Source: Prostheceraeus crozeri
Lineage: Eukaryota > Platyhelminthes > Polycladida > Euryleptidae
DNA length: 64,000 nt
Direction of reading: 5' to 3'
NCBI GenBank assembly: GCA_907163375.1
Contig: CAJQUW010011503.1
Span: forward strand, 1 to 64,000
The translations under genes were made by a program, and so were the position numbers. A model generated the notes under the pieces. It saw nothing but the letters and a program-made list of their open reading frames with translations, was not told the origin of the DNA and made no database searches. Positions 10,654 through 22,000 of this stretch are shown here, one piece after another (position 1 is the stretch's first letter; each line of letters begins with the position of its first letter).

Positions 10654-11619
10654 TAAACGGCATGATTTTATTAAATGTTTTATTAATGAGTGGAATCCTA
10701 GATCACTTTACATCAAGCTATTGAATCCTAATTATTAAGAGGTCGGGAAGAGAATGTTTATTAAGAAATAGGCAATTCATGCATGTCATTGAGCAACGTA
10801 CATGCATCATGTCAATCAGCAGTAATTGATAATGCAAAGATAAAACTCTTTATTCATGAACAAAAGAAGCAATTATACACACGAATGAACTCGGTAAGTG
10901 AAAAAAAAAGCGTCAAGTTTAAAAATCTAGAGGAAAGTCACACTAAAAAAAATAACTAGCAAAGTTGGTCTGGAATCCCAGCACCTGAGGGCGCTCCTCC
11001 ACTTTAAACGAGAGACACGCAAACAATGAGATGTGGCTCTAATTATGGCAAATGATATCTTTGCAGACAGATATCCAATGAATGACCTGGCTATCTGAGC
11101 GGTGCCATTTTTCACTTAATCTTTTGGAGATGTATTTTATGAATGATGATGTCTGAGTAGAATGCCGTCACACGAACATATGAAAGGGGTGCAATTGTAG
11201 CGTCTTTGTTCACATGCTGATTTGTATTTTAATTCTTTGCTTCTTTCGGCTGTTTTGAATGTTTGCTGGATTGTTTGATCTTCATATCGCACAGCGTCAA
11301 GGTTTACAACTTGTACGTCAAACAACGCCGGTGTTTGTGTCTAAAGTTTGTAGTAACAATTGATAATGGAAATCATTTTACCTGCAAAGGATCGCAATTT
11401 TTGAAAAACGAAACACGTTAAATTGGTGATGTTCCGGACCTCGGTGATCTCGTATAGGCTTCGTAAGCTAGACTGGAAATTCTAGTGCGATGTCTCGCTC
11501 TTTGTTACTGTTGAACAGTATTCACTCTGTCATTCGATGTTACAGCCAAATTTGTATGATGCAAACCAACATAGCTTTAGTTCTGACGTCATTTGCCGCT
11601 TTGATATATTTACTTAACT
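10654..11619. other. Non-coding stretch
   Basis: Only short, low-complexity-like frames are present. I see no repeat ends, splice-bounded exons or known motifs. Confidence 0.35.
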
Positions 11620-13330
11620 CAGACCTGCCAACTGTCCCGGATTTTGGAGCTGTCCCGGATGTTCCGGAAAAGTTAAAATGCTGTCCCGGATTTTGAATTT
11701 ATTAACCTAAGATGAATTCTAGATCGTTTAAGAACGCATATTTTAAAAATTTGCGCTGCGCGCGCAATCCTAAGATAAGGAAACATGCATGATGATGAAG
11801 TTTGCGGATTTCTTGGTGGCATTGTCTTTTCACGCTGATGTCTTTTATTAATCATTTTGCAGCCCGGATGTATTTCCTTCTATCGAGTTTAAAAAGGTTT
11901 TTAAATTCATTGCACGGCATCCTAGATAAAAGCGTCCGTAGCCTTGATCTTAGAGTTTGGTTTCTCGAACCTATGGGTAGGAATCTGAATTTAACCAACG
12001 ACAGATTTAACTGTTAGGATTTCAAGAGTTGCTCTATATCGAAATGTTTATTCATTCGATCATTTGCCATCATAATCGACAAAATTCGCCAAGTCTTGTA
12101 GACCTTTAGTTAAACATTTTTTATGGTCCACAGTTGCCTTGCTGTTATGAAATAGACGTATTTATCATTTATACAAGCATGGGATTTTTCCGGCTTTTTC
12201 GGCTTTTGAAATCATTTTGATAATTTCGTTTGATAAGCAAAATATGCTAGTCTCTGTGGAAATTTTCGGTTGGCTTCACAAAATCGGCGAAAAGAACAAG
12301 AACATCGTCGTCGCATTCTGGATGAAAAGAAGTCTACTCTGAACTTGCATTCATTAGATGTAGTGTCAAAAGCTGCGACAAAGAAAATGTCTTCTAAAAT
12401 ACTGAAGCGTGCCTTGAAGAAACACACTTCTTCCCTTGCTAAGCGTGCTAAGATTTCTAACTAGACCCACTTTTTCATATACATTTGTACCTACGTACCT
12501 ACTATGAATTTCTACTGCTCATCTATGTATATGTAGGTTCTTACTTGATTCGATTTTTGTACATTTAACATATTCTAAATTGTGTAAATACCCATGTATT
12601 TTAATTATTATATTAAGTCATATAAATAGTTAAAAAGTAAAGACCTGTGTTAAATATTAAGCCTTTTAATTAGACGATTTCTAGGCTTTCTGGGGAATCA
12701 AAAACCTCAAAATGGCCATGCGCCGCTGATTCAGCTACTCTTTAAAAATCCGGCTTTTTATAATTGGTTCAATCCCATGCCTGTTTATAAATGATATTTT
12801 TCTACTTTTGATTACAAATCATAAATGGAGTTGAAAAGCTGGTGAAATGGGGTTGCTACTCGACCATTTTGGTAATACCGTAATACCCCGCATATAGGAC
12901 GCACTTTTTTCTTCAGAAGTTGACCTAGAAGCCCAGGTGCGTCTTATCCACTGACACCTTTATTATAAAAAAATAATGCATTTATCAAAAATCAAAAATT
13001 TCCTATAAACATTTCATACTTGCAATATTTGTCAATATTTATCAATATATCAATATTTTTGACTGACAGGATGAGGGAGTCATGAATCAGCACACACTGC
13101 GATCGTAGCAATTGAATGGAGATGACTTAACTTAATGACACCGTTTCTATAAAAAATAATGGAAATTAAGGATTAAAATTAGGATGCGTCCTATACGCAG
13201 GCACACAGTCTTTCCATCGCTTTTGGGGTCAAATATTCACTGCGTCCTATACATGGTATCGTCCTGTACGCGGGTAGTTACGGTAATAAAATTTGTCCCG
13301 GATTTTCATGTTTCAAGGTTGGCAGGTCTG
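11620..13330. mobile_element. hAT-like non-autonomous element (candidate)
   Basis: The ends are CAGACCTGCCAACT (11620) and, inverted, CAGACCTGCCAACC (13330). Both are followed inward by a CCCGGATTTT motif (GTCCCGGATTTT near each end). A 7-bp ACTTAAC lies just outside both ends (one base away on the left, three on the right), suggesting an imperfect 7-8 bp target duplication as in hAT elements. A short basic frame at 12270-12464 (KSTLNLHSLDVVSKAATKKM) is the only open stretch of note and I cannot assign it. No transposase domain was seen. The superfamily is inferred from ends and duplication length only. Confidence 0.55.
12878..13283. mobile_element. Nested short TIR element, possibly pogo/Tigger-like MITE
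   Basis: This 406-bp element lies inside the hAT-like element and is flanked by TA (12876-12877 and 13284-13285). Its ends are CCGTAATACCCCGC and, inverted, CCGTAACTACCCGC, with a shared TAGGACGCA motif further in. The TACCCCGCxTATAGGACGC type of end is known from pogo/Tigger relatives; the assignment is inference. There is no coding capacity. Confidence 0.55.
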
Positions 13331-13354
13331 CTAACTTAACAATGCTTCCAACAT

Positions 13355-13442
13355 TCAATGTTTGTAACAAGCCGTAGAAATTTTGCTTCGAAACATCAAT
13401 AAGAAATGTGTGTAACGCAATCTGATATCATTATGCACTGAA
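13355..13442 (-). pseudogene. 3' end of a LINE ORF, cut off by the palindromic insertion
   Basis: On the minus strand this stretch reads VHNDIRLRYTHFLLMFR and on to a stop at 13355-13357. It continues in the same frame the ECS at 31345-31360, on the other side of the 17.9-kb insertion. The joint sequence HFICECSVHNDIRLRY matches the Hx3-4C...R pattern of the C-terminal zinc-binding region in many LINE proteins. It is the last part of the LINE whose main body lies at 31345-33110. Confidence 0.75.
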
Positions 13443-13464
13443 AGTAGTAAGCACATCCCAGACG

Positions 13465-13550
13465 CAAGGACAGTGCGGTGCAGTGATGAGTCATGGCAAA
13501 ATCAAGGACAGTGCGGTGCAGTGATGAGTCATCAGGCGGACGCAAGGACA
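13465..13550. repeat. Subterminal 38-bp direct repeat
   Basis: Just inside the left terminus the segment CAAGGACAGTGCGGTGCAGT followed by GATGAGTCAT occurs twice, 38 bp apart (13465 and 13503), with a third partial copy near 13542. The mirrored copies lie near 31240-31322. Short subterminal repeats like these often serve as transposase or integrase binding sites; here that is inference. Confidence 0.7.
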
Positions 13551-13928
13551 AAATGTGAAATGATGTGAAATGCAGTGTGAGGGAGATGGCCAAGGATGTG
13601 TTGGGAGGAATGGGTCCGTGAGGAGAAAACCGCCCCCCCCCCCCTCTGGACAGCTTGCTTCGATGTTGGCTTCTAGTGGACGGATTTTGTCGTGCGATAG
13701 CTCGTTTGAAAGCTAAGAGTGAGACAAATTCAGTGAAACAATCGGCTTGTTCCTATCTGTCTTCGTTCAAAAGTTAGAGCGGTTACAAGATTTTAGGTCG
13801 GAGCTCGCTTACCTGAAAAAATCCTAAGTGTCAGAGTGACTTTGTATGGGTAAAAATTTGAAAATTTTCCAAAGTGTGGAATTTCGACCTGGGACCGTCA
13901 CCAAAACATTTTTCATCAAATTTCGCTG

Positions 13929-14894
13929 ACCCCCCCCCCCCCCCCCAACGACTCAACTGACCAAATTGGTCGAAAAGACCAAAGTTGTTCAGAATCATGT
14001 GAAACAAACTTCTATCAAGGTTTCAGGTTGAAATTCGTCCAAAAAATTTTTTCGAAAATTTTCACTACGGTGGTCTCGACACTTAGGATTTTTTCATGAA
14101 AAAAAAAAATTTTTCAAAATGTTGGAATTGAGCTCCGAGACCCATCCCATCGTGTTTGTCGTCAAAAGTTGGGTCGGTGAAGTTTCGGTGAAAAAACCGC
14201 CCCCCCCCCCCCAACGACTCAACTGACCAAATTGGTTGAAAAGACCAAAGTTGTTCAGAATCATGTGAAACAAACTTCTATCAAGGTTTCAGGTTGAAAT
14301 TCGTCCAAAAAATTTTTTCGAAAATTTTCACTACGGTGGTCTCGACACTTAGGATTTTTTCATGAAAAAAAAAAATTTTTCAAAATGTTGGAATTGAGCT
14401 CCGAGACCCATCCCATCGTGTTTGTCGTCAAAAGTTGGGTCGGTGAAGTTTCGGTGAAAAACCCCCCCCCCCCCCAACGACTCAACTGACCAAATTGGTT
14501 GAAAAGACCAAAGTTGTTCAGAATCATGTGAAACAAACTTCTATCAAGGTTTCAGGTTGAAATTCGTCCAAAAAATTTTTTCGAAAATTTTCACTACGGT
14601 GGTCTCGACACTTAGGATTTTTTCATGAAAAAAAAAAAAAATTTTCAAAATGTTGGAATTGAGCTCCGAGACCCATCCCATCGTGTTTGTCGTCAAAAGT
14701 TGGGTCGGTGAAGTTTCGGTGAAAAAACCGCCCCCCCCCCCCCCCAACGACTCAACTGACCAAATTGGTCGAAAAGACCAAAGTTGTTCAGAATCATGTG
14801 AAACAAACTTCTATCAAGGTTTCAGGTTGAAATTCGTCCAAAAAATTTTTTCGAAAATTTTCACTACGGTGGTCTCGACACTTAGGATTTTTTC
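13929..14894. repeat. 265-bp tandem array with long C tracts (left arm)
   Basis: About 3.7 units of 265-266 bp. Each holds a run of 14-18 C, CAACGACTCAACTGACCAAA, and a segment ending CTCGACACTTAGGATTTTTTC. Units start near 14115, 14381 and 14646. The unit is rich in small self-complementary runs (AAATTTTTTCGAAAATTTT, TTTTTTCATGAAAAAA). Frames across it give polyproline or polyglycine and are not genes. Confidence 0.93.
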
Positions 14895-15289
14895 AAGTCC
14901 AAATGTGAAATGTCGCTTTTTTTTTTTTGCCAACTTGGACGATGAATTGTGGAGGATTGGAAGTGAATGAAGAGCTCGGGTTTCTTTTAGCGGCAAGACC
15001 GCACTTTGTTCTCTAGGATCTCCTCTTTTCAGATGCGTGACAGGCTCCGTTTCCAAATGAGAGCCTGTTAAAAATCGAGTTTTTGTGCATTTTCCAAGAT
15101 TTTGGAACTTTTTGAAAAAAACGACAGAGTTTTTTCATCTCGGCTTCTGGTCATCGTAGAGGGTCGAGGGATGTCTTAAATGAAAGGGGAGAGCGAGAAA
15201 ACGTGACACTCAAAATTTGGAGTCAATCGGAGCACTAGAACCGGAGATAGACGGGTTTAAAGTTTTTGGATGATGGGTGTTACGTCATC

Positions 15290-15375
15290 AGCTGATCGCC
15301 ACACACTATATAAGCTGGGAACCGACAGAGACTTGTCATTAAGACGAGAGCGATTGTCAGAGGTAGGTCGTCTCT
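15290..15375 (+). promoter_or_regulatory. Promoter-like segment with TATA box (left arm)
   Basis: TTACGTCATCAGCTGATC (CRE-like ACGTCA plus an E-box-like CAGCTG) is followed by a TATATAAG box at 15307-15314. An initiator-like TTGTCATTAAGACG lies about 25-30 bp further on. A splice-donor-like AGAGGTAGGT follows at about 15359. It points inward along the arm; the mirrored copy has its TATA at 29479-29486 on the minus strand. The motif order is that of a metazoan polymerase II core promoter; activity is inference. Confidence 0.5.
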
Positions 15376-16369
15376 CTGAGCTCCGATGATAGCTTCGGAC
15401 ATTCCAAATCCCCGGTTTCTGTAAGAAACCGACTTAGAAAATTTCATTGCTGAACTCAGCTAAGGCGTCAGACTTAGAGGTTCGCCAGGAGATGGCCTTC
15501 GTCTCCAGGCCATAAAAGACTCCAAAACTTTAAAGGCTTGTAACTTTGCTTCTACAAGTCCGTTTGACTTGATTCAAAAAAGGTTCGGTTGCTATTGACC
15601 TGCTCTAAGTGATAGACTACTTATAAAATGTTGTAAGTAGTGCTAAAAAGTTGAAAAATTTAAATTCACTAGTTTTGGAGGTTTTCTGGGGTTTTCGACC
15701 CTGCTGAAGTCAACTAGATGATTTTTAATGATGTCTGAGCCAGTCTTCTCATGTTACAAGCAGCTTTTCACTGAAAGCGAGCAAGACACGGAGAGTTTTG
15801 CTGTAATATTCCACTGACAGGGTGTTCCTTCGGGACGGCGGACGATGCCGTAGTGATAAGTGTGGCAAGGGAGTGTGTCATAGTTTAGACCGTAACCGCT
15901 GGGACAACTCATGTCTCATGTTGGGCATTTGACACAGTTCTCAACGTAGCACTTTGAACGCCAATCGGTTGAGTCTTAGCTATCTTGTCATGGGTGGCCT
16001 CTAAACATCTCCATTGCAAAACGCTGGTGAATCAAGCTCTCTACGGCTTGCTATCAAGCTGATCAAAGTCTGTCAACCTCTTACCAACTCCACCGGTTTT
16101 CATGTCTGGCGATCAAGTCATGGACGGTGCACGATTTTCGGTGTGATACTTCCTGTGGGTGATTTCGAGACAGCGGTGAAGTGCGTAGCTGCACGGGACG
16201 TGGGCAATGGTAATCCTTGTGAAACCTCTCTGCGTCATGTTTGCAATTTTTCGTCTCCGTGATAGAGACAAGCAGAACTGATGAATGGAATGAAGGGAGG
16301 ACATTCATGCGCCACACGCAACACATCACAGACTTCTCTCTTTGCTAGTGAACAAGCTCTTGTCAGTGT

Positions 16370-17220
16370 CGTCAGAAACTTTATCATATTGTACAAAAGT
16401 TTTATTGCAACACAGGTTGATGTATAGTTAGAAAGTTTGATCATCAACGTTTTATTCGTAAGTCTAGTCAGAAACTGTATCATGGTTTGTAAAAGCAAAG
16501 TTAGTGTAGTCAATTAGTTCTTTACCGCGACACCCGTTTGAGAAAGTAAAGTTTGATCATGACGTTTATTCGTGAGTGTCATCAGAAAGTTCATCATGGT
16601 TTGTAAAAGCAAAGTTAGTGTAGTCAACTAGTTTTTACTACAACTCATGTTTGTGAAAATAAAGTTTGATCATTGACGTTGTATTCGTAAGTCTAGTCAG
16701 AAAGTGTATCATGGTTTGTAAAAGTTTTACTGCAACACAGGTTGATGTATAGTTAGAAAAGTTTGATCATGGCGTTTTATGAAACACAAATGCCATAAAT
16801 GTTAGCGCTAGTGTAGTCAAATAATTTTACTACGACGCACGTTTGTGAAAATAAAGTTTGATCATGACGTTTATTCGTGAGTGTCATCAGAAAGTGTATC
16901 ATGGTTTGAAAAAGTAAAGTTAGTGTAGTCAGAAACTTTATCATGTTGTATAAAGGTTTTACTGCTACACAGGTGGATGTATGGTTAGAAAGTTTGATCA
17001 TTGAAGTTGTATTCGTAAGTCTAATCAGAAAGTGTATCATGTTGTACAAAGGTTTTACTACAACACAGGTTGATGTATAGTTAGAAAATTTGATCATGGC
17101 GTTTTATGAAACACAAGTGTTATGAAATGTAAGCGTTAGTGTAGTCAAATAATATTACCGCGACACACGTTTGTGAAAATAATGTTTGATCATTGACGTT
17201 GTATGACTGACCGAACTCAT
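16370..17220. repeat. Field of degenerate repeats (left arm)
   Basis: Shuffled copies of short modules recur at irregular spacing: AGTTTGATCATGACGTTTAT, CGTAAGTCTAGTCAGAAA, TATCATGGTTTGTAAAAG and CAACACAGGTTGATGTATAG. The mirror field is at about 27590-28425. The minus-strand frame at 16777-17097 is a by-product of the repeats. Confidence 0.8.
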
Positions 17221-17440
17221 CACAGCACTAGAAAGTTTTATCGAAAAGGTTTTACTGCACAGTGTAGATTGTCTTGTAACTTACTTTCACAGCACTAGAA
17301 AGTTTTATCGAAAAGGTTTTACTGCACAGTGTAGATTGTCTTGTAACTTACTTTCACAGCACTAGAAAGTTTTATCGAAAAGGTTTTACTGCACAGTGTA
17401 GATTGTCTTGTAACTTACTTTCACAGTGTTAGAAAGTTTT
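17221..17440. repeat. 67-bp tandem array (left arm)
   Basis: Three nearly perfect 67-bp units start at 17221, 17288 and 17355, with a diverging fourth start at 17422. Each begins CACAGCACTAGAAAGTTTTA and ends CTTGTAACTTACTTT. Mirror copy at about 27353-27572. Confidence 0.93.
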
Positions 17441-19185
17441 ATTGGAGACAGTTGGCAAATGTTTCCCTATTAGAAAATTCAAACTCCATGACTGTTAGAC
17501 TCGCTTCATCAGGTTTAGTAAAAGCAGTTTTCTACTGCAATGAGAGTTTAGAATGTTATATGAAAACAGTGTTCACCACAGCACTAGAAAGTTTTTATCC
17601 TTAGTTGAGATCCGGACTGCAGTGTGTAAAATGTTTTATGTGACAGTCTTTTCACAAACGGTGAAGTGTAAATTCAGAGTGAATACATCTGTTAGGTAGT
17701 CATTAACTTTGGATGTGAAGTAAAGCGAATCTGTGTACAGAATGAATTGAATATTAGACAACGCCTGCAAGTTTTTGACGACTTGAGTGGTTGAAACCAA
17801 GTCTAAGTTTAACATGTTGGATATCAAAGTGAGATGGATAGGAATAAGTGTTGAATGTTTTATAAAACCAGATGTTGTCACACACGTTGAGTGTGATTCC
17901 ATGACATTGAATCGCATGGGCTGTAAAGTCCATCATCCAAGGCTAGGCTCCTCTACGGTCGGATTTAGGGTTTTATATCACATGTGTTAACCGTTCGTGT
18001 AGAATACGTGAAGCACATGTTCGCTTAAACGCAAATGTTGAAATAAGTTTTGTAAGAAGTCTTTGACAGGTTGTTGTGAAACTTAGCGAACGTTGAAAAA
18101 AGTTTTATGAAATGTTTCTGCAGTCACACTCGTTAGCGTACCAGCTTTACTAAATGTGTTGTTTGCCTTTATGAAATTGAATGTGTGTGTTTTGTAAATA
18201 AAGACAGCGTGTTTGCACTCTGCATCGACAGCATACAAGTATAGACATAACAACTTATTGTTAGTCGAATGCATATGAGATAGGAAACGTTATGTGTGAG
18301 ATAAAAATCAACCTGCTAGATGAAGTGAAACACAAAAGTGTCACAACTGGTTTACGGGAAATAAAGGAGAACTGTGACAACGTTTACACTCATCATGGAC
18401 AGATGAACATACAAATCTGACATTCAAATGAAAGTCGTAAACATGAAATGTGGTGTAAGAAACTTTATGTCAACAACTTTATGTTGGTAAAACTTGCATA
18501 GATTGCAGGCGTGTTGAAAGCTGATATAAAGACCTGTAGAAACGCATAAGTCTTAGTTCAACGACTCGACCCTTGAACTCACACAATGAATACGTCTGTG
18601 TAGAAAACTCATTGGTAGGAAACAGCATTTTCTGTGCGAATGCAGACGATGTAAACATGACATTTAACATGGCTTGCAATAGTCAACATGCTGCCATTCA
18701 AAATGTTTATCATGAAACCTATCAGTGAAAAAACCCCTCCTGTGCCCACAAAGAATCATAAGTGCACTCTGCCGCCTGGTTGTCTCGCTAGCCCCTCAGC
18801 AGATAGAGTAGAACACAAAGATGAATGACAGCGCAGTCGGTGGGTGATCGTCTGTCGCGCTAGCCCCTCAGCAGATGGAGTAGAACACAAAGATGTACGC
18901 GCTCTCTCTCTGGCGCCCGTCTGTCACATGAAACAGAGAGCTATCGCATCTGTCCCACGAGCAAGGATGCAGGAACGTATCGTAGCACCTAGCTGATTCC
19001 CACACAGCTCATTGCCATCGCGTCGAAGATATTATCGTGGGCGGCTGAAAGGATTCTCACGTTGACAATTCGTTACTGTACACTCCGCGCGCGCGCAAGT
19101 CACCATTTGCTGTTAAAGCATGGACACTGTCGATTTGTTTAATTCTTCAATGTCTTGCTAGCCAGTTACAAAAATGTGTGAGAAA

Positions 19186-19215
19186 TATAAGGGAGACGTT
19201 CACACTCATTCATCA
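19186..19215 (+). promoter_or_regulatory. TATA box upstream of the 78-codon frame (left arm)
   Basis: AAATATAAGGG (TATAA at 19186-19190) lies about 25 bp before an initiator-like CACTCATTCATCAA (19204-19217) and 46 bp before the ATG at 19236. Order and spacing fit a metazoan TATA/initiator promoter. Confidence 0.45.
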
Positions 19216-19235
19216 ATTACAAGTCGTTTGAAGCA

Positions 19236-19472
19236 ATGTCTTTCGATATTGCTTTCTTTGACATGAGTCGAACCCTTGAGCTCCGCTGTGGATGCAGGGT
19301 GAAGATGGGGAAAGTCTTTCTCCTGACTGCTTTGCAGGCAGAGAAAGGCGAAGCAATTCGCTGCCCCGTCCATCTTATTCCACATGAGCTTGTGGGGAAC
19401 CCTTTATTTAGGGATATGGCGCTAGAATATCTGGCGTTGCTGAGAATTCAGCGTCCGGAATACTTCGAGTAA
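19236..19472 (+). CDS. Unrecognised 78-residue protein with CxC and CPxH pairs (left copy)
   Basis: The frame starts MSFDIAFFDMSRTLELRCGC and ends RPEYFE. It has a CGC pair around residues 18-20 and a CPVH group around residues 43-46, which together could make one four-ligand zinc site resembling half a RING finger. The rest is helix-like (FRDMALEYLALLRIQ). A TATA box lies 46 bp upstream. The stop codon lies in the loop of a perfect 12-bp stem-loop. The frame sits in an otherwise non-coding repeat-filled arm, and the same protein is encoded at 25321-25557 on the opposite strand. I do not recognise the family. It could also be a chance frame, but its composition and identical preservation in both arms favour a gene. 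Confidence 0.5.
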   Translation: MSFDIAFFDMSRTLELRCGCRVKMGKVFLLTALQAEKGEAIRCPVHLIPHELVGNPLFRDMALEYLALLRIQRPEYFE

Positions 19473-19484
19473 TCGAAGTATTCC
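19457..19484 (+). terminator. Stem-loop around the stop codon (left copy)
   Basis: GGAATACTTCGA and TCGAAGTATTCC form a perfect 12-bp stem with a GTAA loop; the TAA stop is in the loop. It might act as a 3'-end or stability element, as the histone mRNA stem-loop does; the role is inference. The mirror copy is at 25309-25336. Confidence 0.6.
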
Positions 19485-20819
19485 ATCGGTCCTTCCGAGG
19501 GCCCGGTCACCAATTCGTTGGAGGCCACCCTATTAACAAAGAAAAGTTACAGACTGTGCCACACACAAACACTAGATTCAAGGATCTCTATCTTTCTTAG
19601 AAAATGAAGAAGCTCTTATTAAATTCATCTGATGAGAACTCAACTTCATGACAAGGTGCCCAACACACATCTTCAAAGGTCTAACTGCCATGAAATCATC
19701 ATGTTTAAAGTTTTAAGGCCCCTATGATAAGTAGCAAGGATCTTTTACATGCTGTAAAATATAAACGTGTGTAGAGAGAGGTTTTGACCTGAAGTCATGA
19801 ATTTATTTCTTCACTACCCCTCAAATGGAAAGAGTAAGGGTGGTGGAAGAATCATCAGAGCAACATGTTGTATAGTAATGCAGGCAATGACAGCCACGAT
19901 TTGACTTACAGATTTAGCGTTTTATATAACATACATCAATGATAACTGTTGTTGTAGAGTGTATACATGCATTTACTGACTTAGCCATTGGTGAATGACA
20001 CATCTAAATTGGTAAAGTCCATCATCTAAGGGGTAGGCTTACCTACCGTCGGATTTAGGGACTTAGTCATTTGGATAATACAAATGAAACGATCTCTTTT
20101 AGTATAGAATACGTAATGCATATGTTCACTTTATAAAATGACTTTGAAGGCAAGACTTAATTTTCATGGTGAAAAGCCAGTTTTGATATCGTTGATGAGA
20201 GATAGTTACATACTCATTATGTTATACATTTTACATTTGATGTGGTCAGCTGAAAAATGATTGATACATGTTCAATAGAAGCGTTGTATGTATCTTAGTG
20301 ACTGGAATCATAAGTGTGTAAAGAGTTGATGAGGAAAATACATAATAGTCAACGCAGGAAAGTTTCTTGTTATCCAATCTAGGAATATATGAACATCATT
20401 CATCAGTCAGTGTTGTATTTTAAAAGTTGTATGCTGACAGAGACATAAGTTTACTAAATTATACAGCAAAACTCCTAAATCCATAGGATAGGTGCCCCTG
20501 TGTTGAAATTTAAGGATTTAACGTTTTAAAAGTGTAAGTTACATAGATAAATCACTAAGTCCATAGTATAGTCAAGCCTATGACAAGACTTGGCGTTTTA
20601 TATGATCCATGTTAGTAATATCTGCTCGTGTAGGATGTGACTCAATGAGTTTAGTCAGATAATGTATCATCAACTTTATTCACTTAGTTATATGATGGAG
20701 AAAGTGTGAGATAGAAGTGAAAGCGATCTCATAAAGTTTAGAAGACATAGTAGTAGCATTGTAGGAATAAGTAAAGTGAAAAGTTATGTCGCATGAAATC
20801 AGTGATGCAAGATTAGCTC

Positions 20820-22000
20820 GCATTGAAATGAATTGGTAGTGTAACAAACAAGCTATGTGAGATTCAGCATATGTTTGAAGACAAGCGCTGTTAAAAGGTT
20901 TTGAGATGATGTGAATTTTATCACGTCATGTTCATGGATGTAACAGAATGAATGTTTCTACTGGTTGAGTGTATAAGATAGAACACATATCATAGTTGTT
21001 GCATGTAAACTGGAGGTTCATATTCAACGAAAGCAAAGATTGAGATTGCAAAGTTTAATGAATAGGTAGTGTAGCAAATTGGTTAGACATAGTTAGAAGA
21101 AACCGCAGTAACATATCGTGATAGTATCATATTGCATTAGGACTGTTAATTTATGAAAGTAATTCACGTAAAGTTAAACTGAAGTAGTTTGTATACTTGA
21201 TGAAGACAAGATACTATGAGTGTGAACGTAGAAATAGCATGCAATGGAGTATGCGTTGAAATGATTGTATGCCAACTGTATATGAAAAGTTATTTCCAAC
21301 AGCAAATAAGTAACACGAACGTATTAAGGTGCTACAAGTCTTTCATATTGATGAGGCTGACTGGAAGAAATGACTGTTGTCGTAAATGGGGAATTCAGCC
21401 TATGTTGAAAGTCAGGTACTGTGAAAGTTTTTATGATGATATTTGTCAAGGTTGAATGCAAAGTATCACATCATGTTTATAGATGAAAAGCGGAAGAGAA
21501 TAAATGTCTTTACAGGTTTTGAGTGTATAGGATAGAACACATGAAACAGTTACACTATGTAAATAAAGTTAAAGGGTCACAGTTGATGAAAGGTAGCTTT
21601 GATAGATTTCACATGGGTTGTTATGTAGAATGAATTGATATTCATAAATGGAAGTATGATGTAGTGATAAAGTGTTTCTAAGCCTTTCTTATGAGTGTCT
21701 ATGTAAGGCTGACTTTCATAAGTTGAGAAATGACTGTCTTCATAAGTGCAGAATAAAAGTATCTAGCTAGCGCGCATTATCTTTCAGGGATGATTGAACT
21801 CAAGTATTGTTATGCAGTATGTCTTGTGATGATATTTCGTATTGAACACTGTATCAAGTCATAAGTATGGGTATGAAGTATAATAGAATAAATGTTTCAT
21901 TCACAGGTTGAGAATATAGGAGGCACAAAGTATTGGTTGTATGTCATAGAGGGAAAAGCAAGTAATTTATAGAGCGACAGAGTCGATGTGTATGTGAAAG
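20820..22000. repeat. Degenerate long-period repeats (left arm)
   Basis: Three diverged units of roughly 400-560 bp share a motif series: GAAATGACTGT or GAATTGGTAGTG; ATGATGATATTT; a CATCATGTT or CACGTCATGTT segment; GAATGTTTCTAC or GAATAAATGT; and then GGTTGAGTGTATA with GATAGAACACAT (near 20955, 21520 and 21900). Mirror copies lie at about 22790-23970. Confidence 0.6.

Larger units (their letters stand above)
17925..20640. repeat. Dispersed TATA-containing module, four to five related copies (left arm)
   Basis: A module recurs at about 17928-18030, 19911-19965, 20017-20120 and 20558-20640, with a weaker copy near 20465. It runs: AGTCCATxATxxAAGG; then GGATTTAGGGTTTTATAT or GCGTTTTATATAAC; then GTGTAGAATACGT. 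The copies are diverged and not in tandem. They could be remnants of an old long-period array or repeated control elements. Confidence 0.6.

Noticed and set aside
14544-15056. Polyglycine/polyproline frames in the 265-bp array
   Set aside because: They arise from C/G homopolymers inside a tandem repeat and occur in mirrored form on both strands.
17636-17990. Overlapping 60-93 codon frames on both strands, mirrored at 26803-27157
   Set aside because: Three frames overlap on two strands with no motif. They belong to a degenerate repeat field and are preserved only because the arms are identical.
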